Made by a program: the position numbers and the translations under genes
The notes under the pieces: model-generated
Databases searched by the model: none
Told to the model about the DNA's origin: nothing
What the model saw: the letters and a program-made list of their open reading frames with translations, nothing else
NCBI RefSeq assembly: GCF_026342015.1
Contig: NZ_JAPENL010000001.1
Span: 2,108,001 to 2,172,000 of the forward strand
Direction of reading: 5' to 3'
DNA length: 64,000 nt
Origin: Micromonospora lupini
GTDB lineage: Bacteria; Actinomycetota; Actinomycetes; Mycobacteriales; Micromonosporaceae
In this document: positions 15,495 to 25,258 of the stretch, piece after piece
Numbering within the stretch: position 1 is the stretch's first letter
Layout of the letters: the number at the start of each line of letters is the position of its first letter

Positions 15495-18401
15495 TCAGCC
15501 GTTCGGGAACAGGCTCCCGTAGTCGGCGTATGCCATGGCCACGTCGGCCTGCGCCCAGAAGCGGTGGTAATTGAACGTGGGTTCCGGGCCACCGTTCAGG
15601 TACGCCTGCACCTTGGGCCAGTCCGGGTCGTTCTTGTAGAAGGACCGGATGTCGAGGAAGCTCTTCCCGGCGGCGATGGCGTCGCCGTTGGGCATCTTCC
15701 CGGTCCAGCCCGGCGGGACGTAGAGGCCCTGCCCGGTGGACGCGTCGTAGGTGTCGTCGAAGCGCTTGTAGTCGCCACGCGTCTCGGTGGTGGAGACGCC
15801 CTTCGCGTCACTGGCGGCGTCGAGCGCGTCGAGGAGCCCCTTGGCGGTGGTCTTCGCCGCCGCGTTGCCCGACTTGGCGGCGTACGCGATCAGGATCCGG
15901 GCGTAGGAGGCGGCGACGCCGACGTCCTGGCCCTTGCTGATCACCTCGACGTGCAGGTTGGTGTTGGGCTGCGGGCTGGACGGGTTCCAGGTGGTCGGCT
16001 GGCCGGTCCACTTCATGTCCGACGGGATCGACCAGTTGGTGCCGACTGTCGTGTTGGCGATCGCCCAGGGCACCCACTTGTCCAGCAGCGCCTTGGCCTT
16101 CGCGTTGCCGGTCTGCAGGTACAGCTCGGCGATGCGCTGCATCGACCACGCCTGCATGCCGAACCACTGGTTCGACGGCGGGTCGTTGTAGACCGGGTCG
16201 ACGTCGTAGAACATGCCGTAGAAGGTGCTGGTGCCCGACGGCGGCTGGGCGTAGCTGCCGTCCCAGCTGTTGGTCGCGCCGCCGGCGATGCCGCCCTCGC
16301 TGGACTGCAGCCAGGTGTAGAACTCCAGCTGACGGTCGAAGCTCTTGGTCCAGTCGGCGACCGCGGTCGACGACTGCGGCTTGAGCTCCGGGGTGTTGGT
16401 GAGCGCCCAGGCCGCGAACGGGTTCTGGTAGCCGAAGTGGTTGTGGCTGGAGCCGATCCGCCAGGACCAGTTCTGGCTGGCGTCGTACGCGCCGCCCCAG
16501 GCGTAGTACCAGGACAGCAGGTAGTGCGCCGAGTCCTTGCCGCTGCCGGCGGGGCAGGTGCTGGCCCCGACGCAGTTGCCGATCTTCTTGAAGTACTTGT
16601 CGAACATCGCGTACCGCAGGTAGTCGCCCATCTTGGCGGCCTTGGCGACGGTGGCGGCGACGTCGGCCTGCTTGCCCTGCGCCTTCGCCCAGGTCAGCGC
16701 CCAGTACGCGGCCTGCACGGCGCGTGCGTCGGCGTCCGGGGCGTTCGTGTACTTCCACTGCTTGGCGGGAGCGCCGGTGTCCTTGACGAAGAGGTCGAGG
16801 TAGCCGTACTGACCGCCGTGCTTGAAGGTGTCGCAGGACGGCTGCGGGACGGTCTCCCACACCGACTCCTGGGTGCCCCGCTGGAAGGTGTTGATGTACG
16901 CCGGCTTGGTGGTGCCGTCACCGCAGTGGCCGAAGCCGTAGGTGTTGTCGACGTCCATCAGCCAGTGCATGCCGTAGATGTCGCCGGTGCCGTAGGTGGA
17001 CTGCAGCTCCGAACGCAGCGGGTCCTGCCCGACGGAGATGTTGGGCTGCAACGCGGACGGGTACTGGCTGGGCAGGTTGTACTCCGCGGCGTACTGCGGC
17101 GTGCCGGCGGAGCCCGCGGTGGGCTGGTCGGCGTGCGACGGGATGATGTACTTCTCCATCACCGTCCAGGCGTTGTTGAACGGCGCCCAGTTCTGGGTGA
17201 CGCGGCCGTACTGGGCCTCCAGCCAGATCCAGAAGCTGAACGCCTCCGAGGTGGTCTCGTGGCCGTAGTCGGGCGCCTCGACGATGAGCGTCTCGACCGA
17301 GTGGTACGGCACGCCCTCGGGGCTGAAGTAACCCGAGTTCTTGATCTTGCCGTACTGGTCGAGGAACTTCTTGATGTAGGCGTTGTCGCCGCCGGGGGTG
17401 TCGTTGTCGATCTCGGTGGCGGTGACCGCCAGGGACGCGAGACCGGTGGCGGACGCGGTGATGGTGGCGGCGCCGCCGACGGTGTCGGTGTCCTCCGCCG
17501 CGGCGACGGTGACGGTGACCCCGGTGTTCCAGTTGCTCGACGTCAGCGTGGCGCTTGTCGGCGAGACCGTGACGTCGGTGTCCCCGCTGGGGGTGAGGGT
17601 GACCGGCACGCTTGAGCTCGGCGCGGCGCTGAGCTTCAGGTTGAAGGTGGTCGTGCCACCCTCGTTCACGCTCACCGCGGACGGCGTGGCGATAAGCGTC
17701 GGGCCGCTGGCGGCGCCGACGGTGAACGCCTTCTCGGCGACACCGATGCCGTTGGCGTTGTCGTACGCCTTGGCCTGCACGGTGTAGCTGCCGGCCGGCA
17801 GGTCCTCCTGCGTGTACGCGTACGGCGCGCTGGTGTCGGTGTTGATCAGCAGGCCGTTGCGGTAGAACTCGACCTTGCTGATCGTCCCGTCCGGGTCGCT
17901 GGCGGTGGCCGTCAGCGGCACGTCGGCGGGCGCGGTGAACGGCCCGGTCGGCAGGCTGAGGGAGACCGACGGCGGCTGGTTGGCCGGGGTGCCGTTGCAG
18001 GAGGTGCCGTTCAGGGTGAACGAGGTGGGCTTCGGGTTGCTGCCCGAGTAGGAGCCGTTGAAGCCGATGGTGGTGGAGGCGCCGGTGCCGAGGTTGCCGT
18101 TGTACGACTCGTTCGTCGCGGTGACCTCACTGCCCGTCTGGCTGAACCTGGCCGACCAGCCCTGGGTGACCCGCTGGCTGCTGTTCGGGAAGGTCCACTT
18201 GAGCGTCCAGTTGCTGACCGCGTCGCCCAGGTTCTTGATGGTGACGTTTGCGGTGAAGCCGTTGTTCCAGTCGTTGGTCGCGTAGACCACGTCGCAGGCG
18301 GGTGCGGCCTGCGCGGCGCCGGCGGGCAGGGTCACCCCGCCGATGACGAGCGCGGCGGCGGCGATGATCGCCACTCGGCGGCGTCGTGCCAGTTGTCTCA
18401 T
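15495..18401 (-). CDS. Secreted GH48 reducing-end exocellulase with CBM2
   Basis: 968 residues. A signal peptide (RRRR followed by a hydrophobic stretch to AAQAA, about residues 1-33) precedes a CBM2 cellulose-binding domain (about 34-133, flanking cysteines in PACDV and GTSCNG). An Ig-like domain (139-226) and a Calx-beta-like domain (230-330, VNEGGTTTF) follow, then the GH48 catalytic domain (337-968). The GH48 signature HETTSEAFSFW holds Glu386, equivalent to the general acid Glu55 of Cel48F, and Glu375 matches Glu44. GH48 enzymes processively release cellobiose from chain reducing ends and are markers of real cellulose degraders. The start is set by the signal peptide. Two CebR-like boxes lie upstream and tandem hairpins downstream. 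Confidence 0.97.
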   Translation of the reverse strand: MRQLARRRRVAIIAAAALVIGGVTLPAGAAQAAPACDVVYATNDWNNGFTANVTIKNLGDAVSNWTLKWTFPNSSQRVTQGWSARFSQTGSEVTATNESYNGNLGTGASTTIGFNGSYSGSNPKPTSFTLNGTSCNGTPANQPPSVSLSLPTGPFTAPADVPLTATASDPDGTISKVEFYRNGLLINTDTSAPYAYTQEDLPAGSYTVQAKAYDNANGIGVAEKAFTVGAASGPTLIATPSAVSVNEGGTTTFNLKLSAAPSSSVPVTLTPSGDTDVTVSPTSATLTSSNWNTGVTVTVAAAEDTDTVGGAATITASATGLASLAVTATEIDNDTPGGDNAYIKKFLDQYGKIKNSGYFSPEGVPYHSVETLIVEAPDYGHETTSEAFSFWIWLEAQYGRVTQNWAPFNNAWTVMEKYIIPSHADQPTAGSAGTPQYAAEYNLPSQYPSALQPNISVGQDPLRSELQSTYGTGDIYGMHWLMDVDNTYGFGHCGDGTTKPAYINTFQRGTQESVWETVPQPSCDTFKHGGQYGYLDLFVKDTGAPAKQWKYTNAPDADARAVQAAYWALTWAKAQGKQADVAATVAKAAKMGDYLRYAMFDKYFKKIGNCVGASTCPAGSGKDSAHYLLSWYYAWGGAYDASQNWSWRIGSSHNHFGYQNPFAAWALTNTPELKPQSSTAVADWTKSFDRQLEFYTWLQSSEGGIAGGATNSWDGSYAQPPSGTSTFYGMFYDVDPVYNDPPSNQWFGMQAWSMQRIAELYLQTGNAKAKALLDKWVPWAIANTTVGTNWSIPSDMKWTGQPTTWNPSSPQPNTNLHVEVISKGQDVGVAASYARILIAYAAKSGNAAAKTTAKGLLDALDAASDAKGVSTTETRGDYKRFDDTYDASTGQGLYVPPGWTGKMPNGDAIAAGKSFLDIRSFYKNDPDWPKVQAYLNGGPEPTFNYHRFWAQADVAMAYADYGSLFPNG

Positions 18402-18662
18402 GTGCGCGGTGTCTCCTCGGACCAGGCCGGGGTGGTCCCCGGCGTGGCGCCTGCCCGCGGGGTGTGGTGGTACGCGGGGGATTCGAGGCGCCGGGAAGGT
18501 GGTCGCCCCGGGCCCGGCCGGGGTGCGGCGGTGCGGCCCGGCGGGAGGGGGTCCCGCCGGCTGCGTTCGGGTGCCGTGACCGGAAGTCGTGCTGCCGGCT
18601 GCCCTCGGCGGACCCGCGCCCACGCGATCTGGCTCCTGTCGCGTTGAATCGACAGTCTGCCA

Positions 18663-18676
18663 TGGAAGCGCTCCCA
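18663..18676. promoter_or_regulatory. CebR-type operator upstream of GH48, site 1
   Basis: TGGAAGCGCTCCCA matches the CebR consensus TGGGAGCGCTCCCA at 13 of 14 positions. CebR is the LacI-family cellobiose-responsive repressor of actinomycete cellulase genes. The site is 262 bp before the GH48 start codon. Confidence 0.88.
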
Positions 18677-18774
18677 CAACAAGCGCGCTGGGGACAGGAT
18701 CACCCAGTTGTTTCGATCTCGTTTTGGGTCTTTCACAAAGGCGTGACGGGGGTTACAGTCGCAACATCGGTCGA

Positions 18775-18788
18775 TGGGAGCGCTTCCA
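18775..18788. promoter_or_regulatory. CebR-type operator upstream of GH48, site 2
   Basis: TGGGAGCGCTTCCA matches the CebR consensus at 13 of 14 positions and is the exact reverse complement of site 1. The symmetry extends to 18770-18793 with flanking GTCGA and TCGAC. The 112-bp spacing between the centres of sites 1 and 2 would allow looping between bound repressors. Confidence 0.88.
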
Positions 18789-19001
18789 TCGACAAAGGTT
18801 CCAACTGGAAGATCACCGGGACCGTCCTCGTGGCGGGCCCGGGGAACCAACCCGAAGGCCGACGGCGGGCCAGCCCGGACGCCGCCGTCAGCCATCATCC
18901 CGCCACAGGGAGGGAGGTGGAACCAGAGCCACTCGCGTGGCCCGGCTCCCGCGCGACACGCACGGCAGGACCCAAATTCCGCCCGTGTGTGTGCAGTTAC
19001 G

Positions 19002-19034
19002 GTGGGGACGGGGGTTGCCCTCCCCCGTCCCCAC
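19002..19034. terminator. Perfect 13-bp hairpin in the GH48-GH1 intergenic region
   Basis: The left arm (19002-19014, GTGGGGACGGGGG) pairs perfectly with 19022-19034 around a 7-nt loop. It has no upstream coding sequence on the plus strand and lies before the GH1 promoter. It may insulate the two promoters or end a small RNA. Confidence 0.65.
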
Positions 19035-19061
19035 ACTAAACCCCCGTACACAATGGGAAAA

Positions 19062-19103
19062 GAGGCCGACGGGACAGGCGCGAAGCGCCGCCCGGTCGGC
19101 CTC
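19062..19103 (-). terminator. Compound hairpin followed by a T-run on the minus strand
   Basis: An outer stem (GAGGCCGACGGG at 19062-19073 with 19091-19103, one bulge) encloses an inner perfect 5-bp stem GGCGC/GCGCC with loop GAA. Read on the minus strand it is followed directly by TTTT, the form of an intrinsic terminator. It would stop leftward transcription coming from inside the GH1 gene region. Confidence 0.62.
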
Positions 19104-19194
19104 GTTCGCTGTCCGGGGCCCTCACCCGCCTCGACCCGCCATGTCCGGCCGCCGTGACGGCCGGCTCACGGGGCCGGCCGCTCCTGGCCTATCC

Positions 19195-19208
19195 TGGGAG
19201 CGCTCCCG
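19195..19208. promoter_or_regulatory. CebR-type operator upstream of the GH1 gene
   Basis: TGGGAGCGCTCCCG matches the CebR consensus at 13 of 14 positions. It lies 37 bp before the start codon and adjoins a possible -10 element, TATCCT at 19190-19195, where a repressor would block initiation. Confidence 0.9.
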
Positions 19209-19245
19209 AATCTCGGCGGCGGCCCCGTATCCACGAGGAGAATCC

Positions 19246-20589
19246 ATGTCGATACCTACCGGGCCCGCCGGCCCGCTGCGCTTTCCCCGCGACTTCGGCT
19301 GGGGCGCGGCCACCTCCGCCTACCAGATCGAGGGCGCTGCCAAGGAGGACGGCCGCGGCGAGTCGGTCTGGGACACCTTCAGCCGTGTCCCCGGGCGCAC
19401 CCGCAACGGCGACACCGGCGACGTGGCCGCCGACCACTACCACCGGTACGCCGAAGACCTCGACCTGATGCGCGACCTCGGTCTGCGCAGCTACCGCTTC
19501 TCCATCTCCTGGCCCCGCGTCCAGCCCGACGGCACCGGCACGCCCAACCAGCGCGGGCTCGACTTCTACCGCCGGCTCCTGGACGGCCTGCACGAGCGCG
19601 GCATCGCCCCGATGGCCACCCTGTTCCACTGGGACCTGCCGCAGGCGTTGCAGGACGCCGGCGGCTGGGAGTCCCGCGACACCGCCCACCGCTTCGCCGA
19701 CTACGCCGACGCGGTCTTCACCGCCCTCGGTGACCGGGTGCCGGTCTGGCTCACCATCAACGAGCCCAAGACCGTCGTGCAGAACGGCTACCTGATGGGC
19801 CACCACGCGCCCGGACGCCAGGACCCGGACGCCGCCTACCTCGTCGCTCACCACCTCCAACTGGCCCACGGCCTCGCGGTGCGCGCGCTGCGCGCCGGCA
19901 ACGCCACCGGCCGGATCGGCCCCGCCCTCAACCTGCACCCCTGCTACCCCACCGACGACTCCCCCGAGGCCACCGCCGCCGCCCAGCTCTACGACGGCTA
20001 CGAGAACCGCCTCTACCTCGACTCGCTGCTCAAGGGCAGCTACCCGCAGGACGTGCTTGCCGACCTGGGCCCGCAGAGCCGGATGGTTCGCGGCATCCAC
20101 GACGATGACCTCGCGGTGATCTCGTCCCCGGTCGACCTGCTGGCCGTGCAGTACTACACGCCCATCTACGTCACCGCCGACGGCAGCACCGAACACCGCT
20201 GGCCGACCTCCGAGGCCGGTTGGCAGCAGATCTACCCCGACGGGATGTACGACATCCTGACCCGGGTCACCCGTGACTACGGCCCGATCCCGCTCACCGT
20301 CACCGAGAACGGCCTGCCCACCCCCGACACCCTGGCCGGGGACGACACCGTCGACGACAGTGGCCGGATCACCTTCCTGCGCGACCACCTGACCGCCGCG
20401 CACCGCGCCATCGGCGCCGGAGTGCCGCTGGAGAGCTTCCACGTGTGGTCGATGCTCGACAACTTCGAGTGGGACGAGGGGTACGACCAACGCTGGGGCC
20501 TGGTCTACGTGGACTACGCCACCCAGCGCCGGGTGCTCAAGCGCAGCGCCCACTGGTACCGCTCCGTCATCGCCGAGGGCGGTTTCTGA
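19246..20589 (+). CDS. GH1 beta-glucosidase
   Basis: A 447-residue family 1 glycosidase. It begins with the N-terminal family signature (FPRDFGWGAATSAYQIEG), has the acid/base Glu173 in LTINEP and the nucleophile Glu354 in TVTENG, and carries the aglycone-site region WSMLDNFEWDEGY near the end. There is no signal peptide, so it acts in the cytoplasm and would split cellobiose imported after GH48 action. ATG 19246 follows GAGGAG by 5 nt. In Streptomyces the comparable gene (bglC) sits with cebEFG; here no cellobiose importer is adjacent, so uptake genes must be elsewhere. Confidence 0.96.
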   Translation: MSIPTGPAGPLRFPRDFGWGAATSAYQIEGAAKEDGRGESVWDTFSRVPGRTRNGDTGDVAADHYHRYAEDLDLMRDLGLRSYRFSISWPRVQPDGTGTPNQRGLDFYRRLLDGLHERGIAPMATLFHWDLPQALQDAGGWESRDTAHRFADYADAVFTALGDRVPVWLTINEPKTVVQNGYLMGHHAPGRQDPDAAYLVAHHLQLAHGLAVRALRAGNATGRIGPALNLHPCYPTDDSPEATAAAQLYDGYENRLYLDSLLKGSYPQDVLADLGPQSRMVRGIHDDDLAVISSPVDLLAVQYYTPIYVTADGSTEHRWPTSEAGWQQIYPDGMYDILTRVTRDYGPIPLTVTENGLPTPDTLAGDDTVDDSGRITFLRDHLTAAHRAIGAGVPLESFHVWSMLDNFEWDEGYDQRWGLVYVDYATQRRVLKRSAHWYRSVIAEGGF

Positions 20590-20668
20590 GCAGGCCGCCC
20601 GGACGGCCGGGCCCGGACGGCTCGGCTCCGGGTGAGCCGGTGACCGTCCGGGTCACGGTCGGAAACGC

Positions 20669-21091
20669 TCAGCGGGGCAGCGCCTGCTGCAACTCCGCCC
20701 GCAACGCAGGGGTGAGCATCTCCCCCGCCTGCTTCGCCAACCGGGCCATCTCGTAGCCCACCACGCCGATGTCCGCGTCGCCTGCCGCGAGCGTGGCCAG
20801 GATCGACCCGTCACGCACCTGCATCACCAGGAAGTAGCCCCGGCCCATCTCGACGACCGTCTGCTTGACGATGTCGCCGTCGAACATCTGCGCCGCGCCC
20901 GCAGTGATGCTCATCAACCCGGACGTCACCGCGGCGAGCTTGTCCGCGTGGTCGCGGGGCAGATGATCGGAGATCGCCACCAGCAGCCCGTCGGAGGAGA
21001 CCACCACCGCGTGCGCCACACCCGGCACCCGGTCGGCGAACGCGCTCACCAGCCAGCTCAGGTCACGTGCCTCCTGGCTCAACGTCGTCAC
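20669..21091 (-). CDS. Roadblock/LC7 domain protein, CvnB type
   Basis: A 140-residue Roadblock/LC7 protein (residues about 8-110; [20 protein letters not shown] and [19 protein letters not shown]). It is the CvnB-like member of actinomycete conservons, which pair with a CvnA sensor kinase, a CvnC DUF742 protein and a CvnD small GTPase. GTG 21091 overlaps the kinase stop by 4 nt, and AAGGAGG lies 9 nt before it. After this gene comes only the convergent GH1 gene, so CvnC and CvnD are missing here. Confidence 0.93.
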   Translation of the reverse strand: MTTLSQEARDLSWLVSAFADRVPGVAHAVVVSSDGLLVAISDHLPRDHADKLAAVTSGLMSITAGAAQMFDGDIVKQTVVEMGRGYFLVMQVRDGSILATLAAGDADIGVVGYEMARLAKQAGEMLTPALRAELQQALPR

Positions 21092-23688
21092 TGTCGTCGT
21101 CCTCCTTCGTCGTGCCCCCACGAGGGTGGCACCGGTATCTCGGTGGTGTCCTCGGCCTCGGCACGCCGCACTCCGTTGTAGAGCCGGGAGAGCATGCCGC
21201 CGACCGCCTCCGGGTCCAGCTCGGCGCGCGTCGGCGCCGACTCCGGCTGGGCCGGACGGGTGACCGCGGAAAGCTGCGCCATCGGCACCCGTACCGGCAG
21301 GCCCCGCTCGTTCGTGCCGGCCGTGACAGGAGTGGCGGGCGGCACGGCCGGGCCGGGGGCCGCCGCCCCCGGGGTCGGCCCCTGCCGGGACCACCAGCCG
21401 CCACCGTCGTCCGAGGCTGCGGCGGCGGCCGGGGCCAACACGTCCTCGGCGCGTACCGGCACGGGTCGGGTCTGACGCGGCACGGCTGCTGCCGGCGGAC
21501 GGCCGGCCACCGGCAGGTCCAGCGGCGCGGCGGCCGGCCCACGGGCAGCAGCGGAGCGGGACGCCCCCGACATCCGCTGCGCCGCGGCGCCCCGCGCGGC
21601 ACTGGCCGCCAGCATCCGGGCCGGCGCCGGCGGGTCCAACTCCACCGCACCTGCCGGCGCCAGCAGGGCGGCCGGCAGCACCAGCCGCGCGACCAGCCCG
21701 CCCTGGCCCGCGTCGAGCTGCACCCGCACGCCCAGCCGGCTCGCCAGGTGGCTGACCACGAACAGGCCCATCCGCTCGACCGCCGCGACGTCCGCGGCCG
21801 GCGGGGTGGCCAGCACGGCGTTCGCCTCGGCAAGCGCTGCCGGACTCATGCCCAGGCCGTCGTCCACGATCTCGATCAACGCGGCGGAAGCCTCGGCCCG
21901 GGCGTTCACCAGCACCACCGTGTCCGGCCGGGAGAACGCCGTCGCGTTCTCCAGCAGCTCCGCCAGCATGTGCACCAGTTCCCCGACCGCGTGCCCGAGC
22001 ACGTTGACCTCGCCCACCGAATCCAGCCGGACCCGCTGGTACTGCTCGATCTCGGCGGCGGCGGCCAGCAGCACGGTGCCGAGACCCACCGGACGGTTCC
22101 ACCGACGGGTCGAGTCCGTACCGGCGAGCACCAGCAGGCTCTCGTCGTTGCGGCGCATCCGGGCCGCCAGGTGGTCCAGTTTGAACAGGTTGTCGAGCTG
22201 GTCCGGGTCGCTCTCCTCGCGCTCCAGGTCGTCGAGCAGCTCCAGTTGGCGCTCCACGAGCACCTGGCTGCGGCGGGCCAGGTTGACGAACATCGCGTTG
22301 ACGTTGCGGCGCATCAACGCCTGCTCGACGGCGACGGTCACCGCGCTGCGGTGCACCGCCACGAACGCCTCCGCCAGCTCACCGATCTCGTCGAGCGAAC
22401 GGACCACCGCCGGCGCGACCTCGATGCCCGGCACGCCGCCGGTGACGGTCCGCAGCCGATCCAACGCGTCCGGCAGCTCGATCTGCGCGATGCGCAGAGC
22501 CTGGCTGCGCAGCAGCCGCATCGACCGGGCGACCGACCGCCCCACCAGCAGTGAGATCAGCAGGGCGACAAGCAGGACGGCGACGACACCGCCGACCACC
22601 AGCAGGGTGGTCCGCAACTGGCCGCTGCTGGCATCGTCGGCCTGGCGTACCGCGTCGTCCAGGACACCTGCCTCGACCTGACGCAGCAACTCCTGGCGCT
22701 GCTGGCTCGCCGACCACCACTGCTCCGACGGCAGCACCTCGGGCGCGGCGTTCCCCACCGGCAGGCTGCGCTCCTCCAACTGGGCGGCGACCAGGAACAG
22801 CGGGTTCACCGACGTCTCGTCGTACCGGCGGATCTGATCCGAGGTGGCGGCCACGCGGAACGCGCCGAGGGCGGTCAACTGCTGGGCGCGCAGATCGCTG
22901 AGGAGCACCCGGTCCTCCGTGCCGTAGCGACCGGCGCGGGCGGCGGCGTAGAGCTGGGCGCGGACCCGGGAGGAGAGCTCCTTGACCCGGGCCAGCTGCA
23001 CGTAGCGCAGCACCGAGTCGCTCAGCGCCGCCTGGTCCTGACCCGGCGTCGGCTCGGCGAGCAGATCCAGCAGCGCGCCCACGGCCCGGTGGTAGTTGCT
23101 CAGGATGGTGTCGTTGCTGAGCACCGCCGGCGGGATCGCCGGACGGATGTCGATCACCTGGTCGTACGCCTCCTGCGCCTCGGAGAAGGCCACCCGCCAG
23201 GACGCGTCGGCGTCGGCCAGCGGTCGGGCCGCTCGACTCAGGTCGGCCATCGCCCGGTCGGAGGCCACCTGCAACGGCCGCAACGCGCTGGCGGCGGCCT
23301 GCCGGTCGCCACCGCGGCGCAGCTCGCCCAGCTCACCCGCCGAGCGATCCCGCTCCTGCTGGAGCTGGTCAACCACCGCGGTGATCTGCCGGCCGATGTC
23401 GACCTGCCGGGAGAAGTCGTTGAGCGCGGTCGTCCGTCCGACCAGGGCGCTGGTCTGCACGCCCGCGAGCACCAGGAACGCCAGAGACGGCACCACCAGC
23501 ACGGTGGCCAGCTTGGTGCTCATCCGCCAGTCCCGCAACCGGAACGGCGAGCGGCGGCGATGCGGAACGACGCGGACGTCGAAGCGTCGCCGGCGGTGGT
23601 TCGACACCCCGCCGGTCGCCGGGTCGGGACCTGCCGCCACCCTGCCTCCTCCTGCCGCGTCCACCGCGACCCGGGGAGCGCAGTCCAT
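21088..23688 (-). CDS. Nitrate-sensor-domain histidine kinase-like protein, CvnA type
   Basis: 866 residues from ATG 23688. One transmembrane helix ([16 protein letters not shown]) precedes an extracellular nitrate/nitrite-sensing-like NIT domain (about 90-340). A second helix ([18 protein letters not shown]), a HAMP-like segment and an ATPase domain with the N box ([10 protein letters not shown]) and DDGLGM follow. The tail is long, Pro/Ala-rich and disordered. The phospho-acceptor His region is atypical, as in conservon CvnA proteins that may not autophosphorylate classically. The start is uncertain; a GTG about 27 codons in (VSNHRRRR) is also possible. It is translationally coupled to the Roadblock gene. 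Confidence 0.9.
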   Translation of the reverse strand: MDCAPRVAVDAAGGGRVAAGPDPATGGVSNHRRRRFDVRVVPHRRRSPFRLRDWRMSTKLATVLVVPSLAFLVLAGVQTSALVGRTTALNDFSRQVDIGRQITAVVDQLQQERDRSAGELGELRRGGDRQAAASALRPLQVASDRAMADLSRAARPLADADASWRVAFSEAQEAYDQVIDIRPAIPPAVLSNDTILSNYHRAVGALLDLLAEPTPGQDQAALSDSVLRYVQLARVKELSSRVRAQLYAAARAGRYGTEDRVLLSDLRAQQLTALGAFRVAATSDQIRRYDETSVNPLFLVAAQLEERSLPVGNAAPEVLPSEQWWSASQQRQELLRQVEAGVLDDAVRQADDASSGQLRTTLLVVGGVVAVLLVALLISLLVGRSVARSMRLLRSQALRIAQIELPDALDRLRTVTGGVPGIEVAPAVVRSLDEIGELAEAFVAVHRSAVTVAVEQALMRRNVNAMFVNLARRSQVLVERQLELLDDLEREESDPDQLDNLFKLDHLAARMRRNDESLLVLAGTDSTRRWNRPVGLGTVLLAAAAEIEQYQRVRLDSVGEVNVLGHAVGELVHMLAELLENATAFSRPDTVVLVNARAEASAALIEIVDDGLGMSPAALAEANAVLATPPAADVAAVERMGLFVVSHLASRLGVRVQLDAGQGGLVARLVLPAALLAPAGAVELDPPAPARMLAASAARGAAAQRMSGASRSAAARGPAAAPLDLPVAGRPPAAAVPRQTRPVPVRAEDVLAPAAAAASDDGGGWWSRQGPTPGAAAPGPAVPPATPVTAGTNERGLPVRVPMAQLSAVTRPAQPESAPTRAELDPEAVGGMLSRLYNGVRRAEAEDTTEIPVPPSWGHDEGGRRQ

Positions 23689-23735
23689 CCAACCAGGCTC
23701 GGTAGCTCTGTCAACGGCCCGGGCAGGGCGAAAGT

Positions 23736-25148
23736 TCAGGAAGGATACTGCGGGTGGGAACGTCCTGTCGTGGTCGGTAAGACCAGCTCATCCGTCCGGC
23801 CGATGTCGGCGAGCTCGGCCGCCGCGCCAAGGCGGCCCAGCGCCACCAGCGCGGCGCCGGTGGCGCCGATCTCCGGATTGCGTTGGTGCGACACCGGTCG
23901 CGGCGCGAGCGCGGCGGCGAACGCCTGCCGCCACCACACCGAGGCGGCCACCGCGCCGCCACCCAGCACCACCCCGACCGGCTTGTCGACAGTGGACTCC
24001 AGCACCGCGAGATCGTCCGCGACCAGCTCGCACAGCCCCTGCATCAACCCGGCCAGGATGTCCACAGCAGTGGTGCTGAAGCTCAGACCGCGCAGCTCAC
24101 CCGAGCCCGCCGGGGCCAAGCCCGGGGGACGGTCACCCCCGAAACGGCTGTCGGCCGGCCGACCGCCGCCCGCCGGCACCAACGCCAGCGCCGCGTCCAG
24201 CTCGTCGCCGCTGGGCAGTCGCAGCTCCCGGTTGGCCCAGGCGAACAGGTTGCCACCGCTGGAGTACGCCGCACCTGTCACCACGTGGTCGTGGTCGACC
24301 CGGTAGCGCCAGAGTCGTTCGGGCAGCCGCGGCAGCGGCTCTCCGGCCGGGATCCGCTGCATCAGGCGTACGGCCGCGGAGGTGCCCACCGTGACCGCGG
24401 CCCGGCTCGGGTCGGCGCAGCCCGAACCGACGTTCGACGCCCCGCCGTCACCCACCGGCGGCGCCCACCGGGCCTCGGCCAACTGCGGCCAGCGGCGGGC
24501 GCGGTCGGGTCGGAGCCGGCCGTGCCAGTCCAGCTCGCCCAGGGACGGCAGGTCGCGCGGTCGCGCGCCGGCAAGCGTCAACGCCTCCTCGTCCCAGCGC
24601 AGGCTGCTCAGGTCCAGCAGGCCGGTTCCGGAGGCCTGGGAGACCGACATGGGCGCCGCCTGCAGCAGCTCGCCCAGCACGTACTCCGGCAGGCCGACGA
24701 ACCGGGCGATGGGCGTGCCGGACTGTTCCCGCAGCCAGGGCAGGCGCATCGACCAGTAGGAGCGGTGCCACCAGCAGCCGGTGCGCTGGTGGAACCCGTC
24801 CGGGTCGGCGGGGCCCGACGTGTCGCCGACCGGCCTGGGCCGGGTGTCCAGCCAGGTGACGACCGGGCCCAGCGGGCTGCCGTCGCGGTCCAGCGGAAGC
24901 ACCGAGTGCCACTGCGCGGAGGTCGCCACCAGGTCGACGTCGTGCAGGTGCCCCGCCTCGGCCAGCTCGTCCAGACACTCGATGAGGCAGGCGAGGTAGT
25001 CGGGGCCGGAGAGCGTGCCGGTGCCGTCGTCACCGATGGCGAGGTTGACCTTCCGCCGGGCCAGGGCGCCGGGCAGTGGCTGGGTCTCCCCATCAAGCAC
25101 CAGCCCCCGTACGGAGGAGGTGCCCAGGTCGAGCGCGAGAATGTTCAT
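23736..25148 (-). CDS. FGGY-family carbohydrate kinase
   Basis: A 470-residue sugar kinase. It begins with the phosphate-1 motif LALDLGTSSVRGLV, has TWLDTR and the adenosine-binding stretch VGVVLGGGAVAAS near the C-terminus. The sequence resembles gluconokinase or xylulokinase branches of the FGGY family, but the substrate is not certain. It has a short transcription unit of its own, is upstream of the conservon on the same strand (47 bp before its start) and is divergent from the trp leader. Confidence 0.9.
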   Translation of the reverse strand: MNILALDLGTSSVRGLVLDGETQPLPGALARRKVNLAIGDDGTGTLSGPDYLACLIECLDELAEAGHLHDVDLVATSAQWHSVLPLDRDGSPLGPVVTWLDTRPRPVGDTSGPADPDGFHQRTGCWWHRSYWSMRLPWLREQSGTPIARFVGLPEYVLGELLQAAPMSVSQASGTGLLDLSSLRWDEEALTLAGARPRDLPSLGELDWHGRLRPDRARRWPQLAEARWAPPVGDGGASNVGSGCADPSRAAVTVGTSAAVRLMQRIPAGEPLPRLPERLWRYRVDHDHVVTGAAYSSGGNLFAWANRELRLPSGDELDAALALVPAGGGRPADSRFGGDRPPGLAPAGSGELRGLSFSTTAVDILAGLMQGLCELVADDLAVLESTVDKPVGVVLGGGAVAASVWWRQAFAAALAPRPVSHQRNPEIGATGAALVALGRLGAAAELADIGRTDELVLPTTTGRSHPQYPS

Positions 25149-25258
25149 CGCCGGTCAAGTTACCCGGTGCCGGGCGCGCGGTAACGGTGGTCCGGCCGGG
25201 CACACCGGTACGCCCGAAGGGGTCCCGAGCCGGGCCGCGACCGCGTAAGGTGGATCGC

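Larger units (their letters stand above)
18402..19245. other. 844-bp intergenic region between divergent GH48 and GH1 genes
   Basis: It holds two CebR-like operators near 18670 and 18781, a third next to the GH1 start, and two strong hairpins at 19002-19034 and 19062-19103. The GH48 operators lie 260-390 bp before its ATG, so its transcript leader is probably long. Open frames on both strands (for example near 18398-19051) lack ribosome binding sites or recognisable similarity. I see no convincing gene, but the hairpins suggest an unannotated transcript. Confidence 0.7.

Noticed and set aside
15402..17615. 737-codon plus-strand frame
   Set aside because: It is the shadow of the GH48 gene, whose domains are unambiguous on the other strand.
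18800..18960. Possible riboswitch (c-di-AMP or cobalamin type)
   Set aside because: Short motifs such as CGGGGAACCAA are present, but the conserved core elements of either class are missing.
18398..19051. 217-codon frames on both strands between GH48 and GH1
   Set aside because: No start signal, no similarity and overlap with the operators and hairpins.
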